Assembly (NCBI GenBank): GCA_033980235.1
Contig: CM067075.1
Span: 32,746,385-32,810,384, forward strand
DNA: 64,000 nucleotides
Direction of reading: 5' to 3'
Source: Diadema setosum
Taxonomy: Eukaryota; Echinodermata; Echinoidea; Diadematoida; Diadematidae
Shown: one piece after another, positions 1-9,568 of the stretch
How positions within the stretch are numbered: the first letter of the stretch is position 1
Layout: every line of letters begins with the position of its first letter
Translations under genes and position numbers: made by a program
The notes under the pieces: model-generated
The model's input: the letters and a program-made list of their open reading frames with translations, nothing else
Database searches by the model: none
Told to the model about the DNA's origin: nothing

Positions 1-480
1 TATTTTGTTATGAATAGCGCCCCCATGTGGTGACCTTGAGAAATTTCAACCATAACAAATAATCAGCTTTGACTTGCACATTATTTGTGGCAAATATGAA
101 AAATATTGGTCATAATTGGACATAAATATACTGTGGATAAAGAAATCATACAGAAAAATCATGTTTTTAGCATATTTCCTATGTATTTCTTTATATTTTG
201 ATAAATAGCGCCCTCTATGGGTGACCTTGAAAAAACTCAAGTATGCGGTCATGTAGAGTATGAGTTGCTCTACCCATGTGCCAAATATGACGATGAGATA
301 TCAAACAGTAACAAAGTTATATAGGGGGGCACAATGTGCTCCCCCCCCCCTTGGGCCTGGGAAGGGTCAAAATAGCTTGGGCTTAATAGGGTTAATGAGT
401 ATGAAATTGATAGTGGTGAATGAATCATTATCGGCGCTTGTCATTCTGCATCTTTAAATGAAATGTGTTTCAATTGTGGC
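1..480. repeat. Two diverged direct repeat units, otherwise non-coding
   Basis: A motif beginning AATAGCGCCC and continuing through TGACCTTGA occurs at about 13-49 and again at 204-240, so the first 400 bases contain about two units of a 190-bp repeat. A C-run is at 341-350. No convincing exon or long ORF is visible. The repeat may continue upstream of the window. Confidence 0.45.
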
Positions 481-599
481 AATTGATGAGTAAAATCAAA
501 TCCAAGTATGAAACCATGAATACCTGCAGAAACTTGAACTATCACTCATTGTGATTTTTACCCCCACCTCCAACTGAGGGAGTTCGTTCAACCAGCACT

Positions 600-1890
600 A
601 ACTTTATACGGTTTTATTTTTTTTAAGTTGTTACCATGGGAACGCATTGTTCAACATTGAATAAAGTTGTGTTTTGTTTATTAAAAAAATCTGTTCGTCA
701 TATGTGTCATAATTACGTATCGCAAATCAAGTGCTCAAAAACTGAGGGAGTTGGATGAATAAACTGGTAAGTCCTATGATTTTCATAAAAAAATTATGTT
801 ACCATGGCAACACACTGTCCAATATTAATGGAAGAAAATTTGAAAGAAAGGTTTGCACAAATACATATTATGACTGTCACATGTGTCAAATATCAAGTCA
901 AATGCTCAAAAGCTGAGGAAGTTAGCTGAATCCACAGTATTTTTATATGATTTTCATTCAGAATACTCTGTTACCATGGCAACACATTGACAACGATCAA
1001 AGAAGAAATTCGCACATCAGTCAATGTACTTTAGCAGTCTCATGTGCCAAATTTCAAGTAAAATGCTCAAATACTGAAGGAGTAAACTGAATCCACAAAT
1101 TTTTTGTATTATATTCATTGACAATGCTGTTACCATGGCAACACAATGTTCCATATCTATGAAAGATTGAAGTTTGCACAACTGCATATCATAGTGGTCA
1201 CATGTGCCAAATTTCAAGCCAAATGCTCAAAAGCTGAGGGAGATGGCTGAATCCACAATAATTTTGTATGCTTTTTATTCAAAGTCTGTTGTTACCATGG
1301 CAACGCATTGTTCAACAATGACGAAAAATGAAGTTTGCACATCTACGTACTATACCGGTCACATGTGCCAAATTTCAAGCCATTGCTCAAAGACTGACAA
1401 ATTTATCTGAATTCACAATATTTTTAGGTGCTTTTAAGTGAAAAAAAATGCTGTTACCATGGCAACGCATTGTTCAACAACAAAAGATTAGTTCTGCACA
1501 TCTACATACTATAGCGGTCACATGTGCCAAAATTTAGGTCAAATGCTAAAAAACTATACGAAGTTAGATCAATCCACATATTTCTTTGTATGATTGGTAT
1601 AGAAAAAACTGTTGTTGCCATGGCAACAGATTTCTTCACATCCACACACGGAAAAAAGCGTCTTGCACAACTACACATTACTTTGATCTGATTCTACGCT
1701 GAATTTCAACTGCATTGCTTTAAAACTGAGTGTAGTAGTGTAATCCACAATAATTTGTATGATTTTATGAAAATATGTCGTTGCCATGGCAAAGCATTAC
1801 GCGATATTAACGAAAAAGATGTCTTGCACATCTACCTTTGACAGTGGTCACACATGCCAAATTTGGGGTCAATTTCTCCAAAAATGAGAA
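600..1890. repeat. Tandem array, about 8 units of ~163 bp with X-box-like core
   Basis: A palindromic 14-mer close to GTTACCATGGCAAC recurs at 630, 798, 970, 1129, 1291, 1453, 1614 and 1780, spaced 159-172 bp. Between the cores the units share other blocks, for example GCACATCTAC, GGTCACATGTGCCAAATTTC and AATGCTCAAAAGCTGAGG, so this is a true diverged tandem repeat. The core fits the RFX-family X-box consensus (GTNRCC, short spacer, RGYAAC). Short ORFs crossing the array follow the repeat and are not genes. Confidence 0.85.
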
Positions 1891-1914
1891 AAAAGTTTGA
1901 TACAATGGCTCTCT

Positions 1915-2165
1915 GAAAAAGTTATCACATAAACTTAGGAGTGCTCCTGACCACTCCTAGATTTATGTGATAGCTTTGCCAAGTTAGGAGAGACTTTATG
2001 TGCTAGCTTCGTTCATGAAATGGTTTGTAGAAAAAGTCTCTCCTAAGTCTGAGTTTATGTGATAGCTTTATGCGATAGCTTTTTCATGAAACGGTTTTTA
2101 GCAAAGTCTCTCCTAAGTGTGACTTAGGAGAGAGAAAGTCTCTCTTAAGACTTTCATGAAACGGA
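1915..2165. repeat. Cluster of inverted repeats (likely DNA-transposon end)
   Basis: An imperfect hairpin spans about 1921-1976, pairing ATCACATAAACTTAGGAGT with a downstream complement. A second hairpin near 2107-2134 pairs CTCTCCTAAGT with ACTTAGGAGAG. The word TTCATGAAA with a following TGG/CGG recurs near 2012, 2087 and 2154, and TTATGTGATAGCT recurs through the block. The pattern resembles the terminal regions of Harbinger-like DNA transposons, but no transposase is seen. Confidence 0.5.
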
Positions 2166-3403
2166 CCCCAGGATGCTCCGAGACGGCTTAGTGAAAGATG
2201 CAGCGGGAAGTGTAGGACATAAAGGGGGAGTTCCAGTGGGGTCCTTTCTGAAGATTGGGTGGTGATGTGCTCCTGGGTGTCTAGGATGGGTAGACAGGAA
2301 GAACTGGTGGTGAAGGGGATCCAGAGATGGACAGGAGATTGTTCCAGGTAGCTGCAGGACTGTTTGCAGATGACGAGGTGGTGATGTAGAGGACTCAAAG
2401 TTCAGCTGCAGTGGATGAAGTAGCGGCAGACAGGCGATTTCGAGTAGACGGATGTGAACTTAACTGAACTGGTGCAGTCTGACATTAGATACTAGAAGGG
2501 ATGATGTAATTTATATCATCCCTGTTTGGACTGGTAGATGTAGCCTGTTTAGGTAGTTTCACCACCTTTCATGGAGAAAGGACATGATGCGATTTGAGGT
2601 TGTTGTAACCGGCTGAGGTAGTAGACGTTTTGGTGTGATTTACATACAGTTTTGCCCTATCATGTGTGGATAGAGTTATTATCGGATTTAAGGGCAAGGA
2701 TAAAGGGTAATAGGTAATTGGTCAATGGACTCAGTTTTGTAGTGTCAGTCCTGAGATTTAAACTATTTGGTACGGTATTGATACGGAGTGTACAGTACAG
2801 GGTATTGCAGACACTGCGAGTATACACAGGAGATTTTTTTAATGAATGTGGGACTGACTGTAGTGATTATACTGAGAAGGGCTATTGAAGTTAGGCCTGT
2901 CATGTTTTGGGCAGGTTTGCCATTTTTAATACATTGTGTATTACTGCAGTAGGTCATGAGGTAGTGTTGTACTGCTTTGATGTGGGTATTTGTGCCTGTA
3001 TTTAAATGCAACCAGCGATACAAGTGTATTGGAACATCTTTTTCGAGGTGTATTCAAAGTGTCCTTTCCATTCAGTGGAGTGTTAATGTTGGACACCACT
3101 CATTAGGATTTGGTTATAGAGCTGGTTTCCTTTATTACTGACCCTTCTTAGATAGGACTGTGTATCTTTTGGGAACTTTAATTGTATTTCAGAGATATTT
3201 GGCGTTTACTTGTATATGCTGACTTCAGAAGTGTTTACGGGGTGTATTCTTTCATACACACTGATGCCTTAGTAGTTTTTTCCCTGTAATGTGAGTGGAT
3301 ATTTGAGACATATTGCTTGCATTGTTTTAACTTGCGAGCATATGGTTTAAGCGGAAGCTGTCTGGCTTGGGATATTTGTGATACATTGATATACATTCAG
3401 GAT
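2166..3403 (+). other. Non-coding leader upstream of the Ty3/gypsy gag
   Basis: This G/T-rich, C-poor stretch resembles in composition the 3' untranslated and LTR-like sequence at 6180-8700, so it is probably the 5' leader of the element whose gag starts at 3404. No 5' LTR homologous to the sequence starting at 6740 could be recognised, and no primer-binding site was identified. ORFs here look incidental. Confidence 0.35.
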
Positions 3404-4336
3404 ATGGCAAAGATGTTATTTTTACAGATTGAAGACAGCCCAGGGGATGTCACAGAATATCCTTTGGAGAAGGAAGGTCATCTCTTGCTGGAAGTGCTAC
3501 AAGCGGTACATCCTCGTGCAAATGGCCTTGTCTACATGGCAGAGGATGGAAGGAAGAGAAGGACAGTTGCCATACAGGGACATATCCGGCCGCCACCTGA
3601 TGGCTGGGACGACAGAGTGGTGTACTCGCCCTCCACTCCAGCGGCAGATCAAAATGACGTGAACCAGGAGCTATCGGACCTGAAGACGCAGATCAGGGAA
3701 CTGACGATGAGGCCCCCCAAACTGGTGATGGCGCCCGAGAGGAAAATGCCGTTGTTCGATGGAAAAGCAGGAGATGTAGAGGAGTTTATTTCCAGTGTGA
3801 AGTCAGCCTTTTCCCGCTATGGGGTACCGGAGGAGGAACAGACTTCCTACTTGCTAGACTACATTCGAGGAGTGCCAAAGATGGAGGTGAGGGCCCTGAT
3901 CAAAGAAGGGAAGCAAGCGGAGGAAATATTGCAATTTCTGAGAGATTCGTATGCTGGTGTGCAAAATCTTGGCGAGCTGCAGCGGCTTTTCCTGGAGCGA
4001 AAGCAGAGGAGAGGGGAACCACTTCGTGATTTCGCGGTAGATCTAGAACGGAGATTCAACAATTTGTGTGGTCGCGAGGCCAAGCTGTACGCTGACCCCA
4101 ACGGGATACTAGTCGAACAGTTCATTGAAGGATTAGAGGACCCTGTCCTGCGAAGCGCTTGCAGGGATCGGTATGAGCGGATGTTAACACAAACTTCAGG
4201 GTCTTACGTGAGTTTGCCATCCGTAGGTCAGGGCAAGAGGAGTGTCGCACACAAGGCCACGAGGGTGCACGTCAGGCTGCTGTGCAGGCTCGACAGGGGG
4301 ACGAGCACCCAACTCAACCATCAGACGTCCTCTTGA
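3404..4336 (+). pseudogene. gag: Gag-like capsid ORF of the defective Ty3/gypsy element
   Basis: The first in-frame ATG is at 3404 and a second is at 3413; the reading frame also extends upstream without an ATG. The 310-residue product has an N-terminal segment followed, from about residue 110, by a retrotransposon-gag region beginning near KMPLFDGKAGDVEEF and running through QRLFLERKQRRGEPL. Gag normally forms the retroelement particle. The zinc knuckle expected at the Gag C-terminus is not in this frame: it lies in the -1 frame ORF that overlaps it (4177-4336). Either a -1 programmed shift or a 1-nt deletion separated them. No canonical heptamer was seen, although a G-run lies at 4296-4300. 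Confidence 0.8.
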
Positions 4337-6162
4337 CAATTCAGGAGATGGGTGACAAGATAGTACAAGCCGTCCGAGATGCGATTCCTGTGGCCCCCTC
4401 GGCACCACCAGCCGCACGAACGTGGAACCCTCGTGTGAGTCGGCAGAGAGGTGCCTGCTTTTCATGTGGGAATTTTGGACACTTTGCTAGAGACTGTCCC
4501 AGTGGAGACTACGGTAGAACACAGTTTCGACCTGCTGATCAGAGTTGGCAGCATGGATTTCTACAGCCTGGTGCGCCTCATTTCAACGAGTTGTACAGGA
4601 ACAGGAATTACTCTCCCAATCCACATTGGACCAATGCCAGAGATAGCAGAGGCCAGGATTTTCCCCCGAGAGTAGGAATGACCCACCTCCAGGGAGGACC
4701 AGATGGGAATCGGGGTCATCCTGATTTTGCAGAGCAGAGGGGAAGTTCACAAAGGCAAGACATGCCTGGACATCATCCCGATTCCAGTAGACAGGAAGTC
4801 CCCCAGGCATCCCATACCCCAAATTCCCAGAAGAGTGTGAGTCCACCAGATCGTACAGGTGGTGGAACCACCAGGCAAGGGAGTCCCTCCACAGGACCAC
4901 ATGGATCAGGTGCCCCAGTTGGACGTATGTCAGAGGTGGAGGTGGTCCCCAACAGTACTAGAGGGGATGACGGGTTTGTGTCCAGGGCCATTGGAGAGTG
5001 CTATTCTGTTGACGTTGAGTTTGGGGGTGTCACCGTGCCCTGTCTCCTGGATCCTGGCTCCCAAGTAACTGCCATAGGAGAGACGTACTTCAAAGAAAAG
5101 TTAGAACCGGCGGGTATCCAGATGAAGGACGTTCCAGTGTCCTTCTCCTTGGTGTCAGCAAGTGGGGATGATATCCCATATGTGGGGTGTTTTGAGGTCG
5201 ATGTCAAGGTCTTGGGACATCCGATCGCAGCCAGGATTGTCTTGGTGTTGAAAGATGACATGGCCATGAGGCGGGGTCAGAGTTCCGTGCCAGGGATACT
5301 AGGGATGAACGTACTGCAGGAGGTGTGGAGTCAGATAGTAGGTGTCGGGCAGGAACACATGAACAAGATACTCTGGCCCACCCCAGAGCCAGTATGGCAA
5401 GAGGCACTACAAGCTATTCATACCCGGCAGAGGGAGGAGCAGTGTGGCAAGCTACAGGGCCTTCTTGAAAAGCATCATGATGCCTTTTCTCATGATGACA
5501 TGGACTTCGGTTACACTGAGCGTATCACTCATCGCATAGAGACTGGTGATGCACCATCGATCAGGCAGAGACACGGGTCCGGTAAGCAGAACCAAGCCCC
5601 CGATGCCCTCTCCCGTCTGGATCCGCCTGAGGGAGAAGGACAGATAATTGTGAGTAGTGACACAATCCGTGCCCGGTTTGACTTAGTTTCTCAAGGAACA
5701 GATATACCAGTTGTTTTGAGTACCTGCATTGAGGAGAGACGTCTAAGTGGAGAAGCGTGCATGCCTGGGTTCTCAGCTGAGTATCTGCAGGAGGTACAAG
5801 AGAGGGATGAACTTGTCAATCAAGCGCGCTCCTTTGTGTCAAGGGGTACACCACCCTCGCGTGAGGAGAAGGGCAGTTGTTTACCGGGAAATCTGGCTCT
5901 CCTGCGAGACAGGAAGAGGCTCGTCATTCGAGATGGTGTTCTTTTGCGGAGGAGGCGCCGCCCGAACGATGGTACAGAGCACCTGCAGGTCATTGCCCCG
6001 CAGAGCATTCAAGAGGAGGCTATCAACCGGTTTCATGACGAGGCAGGGCATTTCGGGTTCAGACGTACCTACCGGCTGGTTAGAGACAGGTTTTTCTGGC
6101 ATGGGATGGAGGAGTCGGTGAAACAATGGTGCGCCAAGTGTAAGCGCTGTGCTGTACGTTAG
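4177..6162 (+). pseudogene. pol: Truncated Pol: zinc knuckle, protease, RNase H tail, integrase N-terminus
   Basis: The frame is open after a stop at 4174-4176 and has no clear ATG, as expected for a product read from the gag frame. A CCHC knuckle (CFSCGNFGHFARDC) lies at 4456-4497. A retropepsin-like region is at about 4990-5330; its active-site triad reads DPG (5050-5058) rather than the usual DTG/DSG, so activity is doubtful. Near 5570 the sequence jumps from the protease-RT linker straight to the RNase H terminal motif ADALSRL-like QAPDALSRL, so RT and most of RNase H are deleted. An HHCC integrase zinc-binding segment (about 6034-6155, GHFGFRRTY to CAKCKRC) ends at a stop, with no catalytic core. 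Confidence 0.85.
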
Positions 6163-6739
6163 CAAGCCACCTGTTTGGAAGGAATGGACACTTCCCACGT
6201 GATCTGAGCTTAAGCGGGGAAGTGAAGCAGGGAGCTCACCGTGGTGCGCAGTCGTATGTTTTAGGAGGAGTTGATCTCCCTAAGAAGTTTTATTCGTTTG
6301 CGAAGTTTATCCAGTTTGGATAACGTTACATTGGCTATTGTTTAATTGCGTAGTTATTGCACTTGTTATATATTCATGACTTTTGTTGTGGCTGCTTAAG
6401 TCCAGAGTGTGGTTAGGACTTATGAATGCAAATTTGTGTGCATTCAAATGACAGGATCACAGTGGTATATTATTCAAAGTGGGACTCCATGCAACCAGAT
6501 GGATGTAGTTATTGTGAAAGCCCAAAGTTGAAGCATTTAGCTTATGTTCAGTTGGTTTAACAATGTTCCTTTATTGCAGGAAGCAGCATTGTTTCTTGAA
6601 GTGGTAAATATGTGAGGTACTTAGGCCTACAAGTGGAGTAACTTTGCGTCCATAGTTATCCCATGAAGTACATGTGTGTGTACGTACATACTTACATAAT
6701 ATGGTCATCAGGGACGATGACCTATAAGCGGGGAAGAGT
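6163..6739 (+). other. 3' untranslated stretch of the Ty3/gypsy element with polypurine tract
   Basis: No coding potential was recognised. The word TAAGCGGGGAAG occurs at about 6210 and a near copy at about 6724; the second lies directly before the TGTGGGGATG start of LTR-like sequence and is the probable plus-strand primer (polypurine tract). Confidence 0.5.
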
Positions 6740-8860
6740 TGTGGGGATGTACTAATTATGTAGAGACGTCAGCAACAGAGGGGCGCCCCCATGTGGCAGG
6801 CACCTCTCTGCTTGCTGTTCACAGGTGAGTTGATGAAAATGAGAACGTCGCAAATTATACAAGAATTTCAGTGCTTAGATGTTATGGTGCTGTATTATCA
6901 GTATTGGTAATTGATATGAAGAGTTTTAAGGGCCAAACAGGCATATTATGTGGAGTGAGAGTGTTTGTCAGAATTTACATGAAGCCATTCTATTTGTCTT
7001 GGTTGATGGTGGATTTGTTCATTGGCACTGAATGCACGGTAACTTATGTATGTACGTACCTGTGTTAAGCCGGTCTACGGACGTATGTTGTGTGTACGGG
7101 CGTATGTAGCTAATTGCGGCTGCCGTAGTCTTGTGCGCACAATGTATTCGTAGTGCAGTAGTACAATGCAAGGGCTGCAGGCCTGCGTAGGTTTGTGTAC
7201 GTGACCAATTACGGTATTGAACAGTGTATTATGTAGCGCTGGGTAACAGTATAGGGCGTTTAGCGTGATCTGTGTACTCTGGTATTACATGGTGCTGTGT
7301 AGTATGGGGCGCCTATAATAGTGTGATAAGATGCTGAGTTGATGTTTTTTGATGGAAGCTATTTACCTATACTACATTTTGATAATGCATCTAAGGTGGA
7401 AGAGTTTAGAGAAAGAGTCAGAGATGTACAGTGTAGGTACAGTGTTGTGGGTTTATGATGTAATACCACTGAGGTTGTAAGAGGGAATATTATTCCTTTT
7501 GCTTCCCCTAATAGAGTAAGATTCTGTATTGATAGGAGGGACTAGGGTATCTTGTCAGTGTGTCGTCTAGCAAGAGATTTAAGAAGCTACCTGAGTATCG
7601 ATCATAATAGTTTTGACACACACAATGGAGGAGTTAAGAATACAGGTGTATTGCACTGCCGTTACCATCATTTAAGGTTTGTTATGCTGAGACATTGTGT
7701 AGATTTGCATTTGTTTTCATAGTTGGTGTACCCTGTGATCTAAAGTTGTAAGATCCGCAGTAGTTTGGTATAATGTAATTTTTCAGCATTATTATACCCC
7801 CATCTTATCTTGCTGACATTCCAGATTTGATGTAGTGGGACCTATATGGATCAGATGTGTGATTGTAATTGTTTTGAGTAGGGATAGGTGATTTGACTGT
7901 GACGAAGTGATCTGTTGTAGATGTTAGGATCAATGGTTGGTGGAAGAGAGGATTTATCCATATGATATCGCGTGACTTTTATCTAAGAGCAAAGATGATC
8001 TTATAGAAGGGTTATGTGGAAGTGTTAATAATGGATGCATTCAGGCTTTGGTAAACTGTTCAGCAATTCAAATCATTGAAGAGAGAACTGCTGTCTCATT
8101 TGTTTTTATTATCCAAACAAAATAGCATAGTTTGAGTCAGATCTTTGCTGGACTCTAAAACAAAACAGGTATTATTCTTTTCACAAATAATGGTGAATAA
8201 GATATGTATTGTATATGTATATGCAAGGACTGGTAGTCACACATGTAAAAAGCCTTTATTCTACTATATGGGGTCTGACATTACACTAACATAGTGGACA
8301 TGACACTTGCTGCTTATCATGAAGTGTGGAGAGTATGATTTTATTCCATAGAGTGAGCCTTTGTGTGAATAAACATCACAGTGTTGTAAGATATAGGTCT
8401 CAAAAAGCAGATATTGTTACAACACATTTACATTGTATCAAATGGTTCCACAACATTATTGTACCCAGCCATTTACAGCCTGTTTAATGTATTATAAATG
8501 GTTTTTAACAGTCATGATAAGTGAAATAACACAGTGAGAGAGATTTATGTCACATACAGCTGATTATATGGCAGATGCTTTCACTAGTAATGATACTATT
8601 GTTGATATCCCATTGTGGATTTATATAGTTATAGAGACAATAACTCACTTGGTATCTGTGTGTTATAATGAATGAGTTGTTTTGGTGTTAAACAGGTGCG
8701 GATTTGATGATGTGCACATAATCAGTGTTTCAAGGGTCCTCCTAAAGTACATTGTAGGAGCTGTAATTGTGTTGTGACTATACTATGAGTTAATAAAAGA
8801 GACCTCTCTGCTTGCTGTTCACAGGACTCCTGTCGAGTGCTTGTCTTTATTGACTGCAAG
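6740..8860 (+). repeat. Probable 3' LTR (or LTR interrupted by a 2-kb segment)
   Basis: The start TGTGGGGATG follows a polypurine tract. Near the end a polyadenylation-like AATAAA (about 8792) precedes sequence resembling R/U5. An identical 24-bp word occurs at 6802-6825 and 8802-8825. The 2-kb stretch between them has the same G/T-rich composition as the rest of the element. It could be one long LTR with an internal repeat, or a short LTR carrying an insertion. The true 3' end is not fixed, because no second LTR is in view. Confidence 0.45.
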
Positions 8861-9411
8861 ACCTCCCACCCGAACCCACGTGCCGAATAACCATCTCCAT
8901 CATAGACACACATACACACCCACACCGTCTTCACATCATCCCGCCCTTCTCCATATTTCTCTCTCGCCATCATTCGCCCCCTATTCGGCCCCCCCTATGT
9001 GTGTGTGTGTGTCTGTGTCTGCATTTATATGCGAATATATATATATATATATTTTTCTTTTTTTTGGGGGGGGGGGAGGAGGATGGGAGGAATGCATCTT
9101 TTATGAAATCAGGTATGGATGGCTTTTCTTTTCTTCTTTTTTCCATCACAGTGAGGCTGTGATCCTGAGCTGTTTCCGGCGAAATCAATTAATAATGATA
9201 ATAAAGATAGGTATTTTCCCCGTGTTTGTTATTGTCAATGGTGATGAGTGTTTCAGGCTAATTAGCAACTGGTTGTCGCTAGATTGCAAAACCCTCATCA
9301 GCAAATTATGATAGGTTGTCTCGCTCTCACATTTCTTTTTTTTTAATTGAATGCCTAATCACGGAAAATTAGCATAATCACAGAGTTTCTCTGTCTTGTG
9401 GAACACAATGA
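8861..9411. other. Low-complexity spacer before the host promoter
   Basis: The stretch contains a GT run at 8998-9017, an AT run at about 9034-9052 and a G run at about 9066-9077. Sequence at about 9108-9200 (TGGATGGCTTTTCTTTTC through CGGCGAAAT) resembles the repeat at 60390-60450. No gene is seen. Confidence 0.5.
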
Positions 9412-9450
9412 CATAAAAGGCATTCGTCATCGAAAAGAAAATCAGTCTGT
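9412..9450 (+). promoter_or_regulatory. Candidate core promoter: TATA-like box plus initiator
   Basis: ATAAAAGG at 9413-9420 is followed at the expected distance by TCAGTC at 9442-9447, matching the TCA+1GT-type initiator with the A at 9444. A start there would give a 125-nt first exon ending at the GTAAGT donor at 9569. Position and spacing support a real promoter, but this is sequence inference only. Confidence 0.45.
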
Positions 9451-9568
9451 GACTTCAAAAGGACGCGTGTCAGAGTGAACACGAAAATACACAACCACTG
9501 CCCTTTTCGAGATTGCCCGAGTTTCTGGAAGTTTGTGAAGGACTCGCAAATTGCAGTGCCGTATCATG
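9444..9568 (+). CDS. Exon 1: 5' UTR ending in the start codon
   Basis: The exon ends ...TATCATG followed by the strong donor GTAAGT at 9569. The ATG (9566-9568) is the last codon of the exon, so splicing in phase 0 to 14964 continues the frame with N-S-N-W-R-D. Only this one codon is coding here. An alternative start, in-frame ATG at 14994 in exon 2, would make exon 1 entirely non-coding. The transcription start at 9444 is inferred from the promoter motifs. Confidence 0.5.

Larger units (their letters stand above)
3404..8860 (+). mobile_element. Defective Ty3/gypsy LTR retrotransposon, canonical pol order
   Basis: The element has gag, a zinc knuckle, an aspartic protease, the last residues of RNase H and the first part of integrase, followed by a polypurine tract near 6726-6739 and LTR-like sequence starting TGTGGGGATG at 6740. 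The RNase H tail lies before the integrase zinc-binding region, so the order was the usual protease, RT, RNase H, integrase. RT and most of RNase H are missing, and the integrase core is missing. The 5' LTR was not found. Outer boundaries are approximate. Confidence 0.75.

Noticed and set aside
13..40. AGCGCCCCC-type words as CTCF-like insulator sites (also near 6784)
   Set aside because: The match to the CTCF core fails at several bases and the word belongs to a repeat.
2084..2398. 104-codon minus-strand ORF at the left of the gypsy leader
   Set aside because: Composition is His/Ser/Leu/Pro-rich with no family match, and it overlaps the inverted-repeat cluster.
8841..9311. 156-codon ORF after the LTR-like sequence
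   Set aside because: It crosses GT, AT and G runs and has no recognisable domain.
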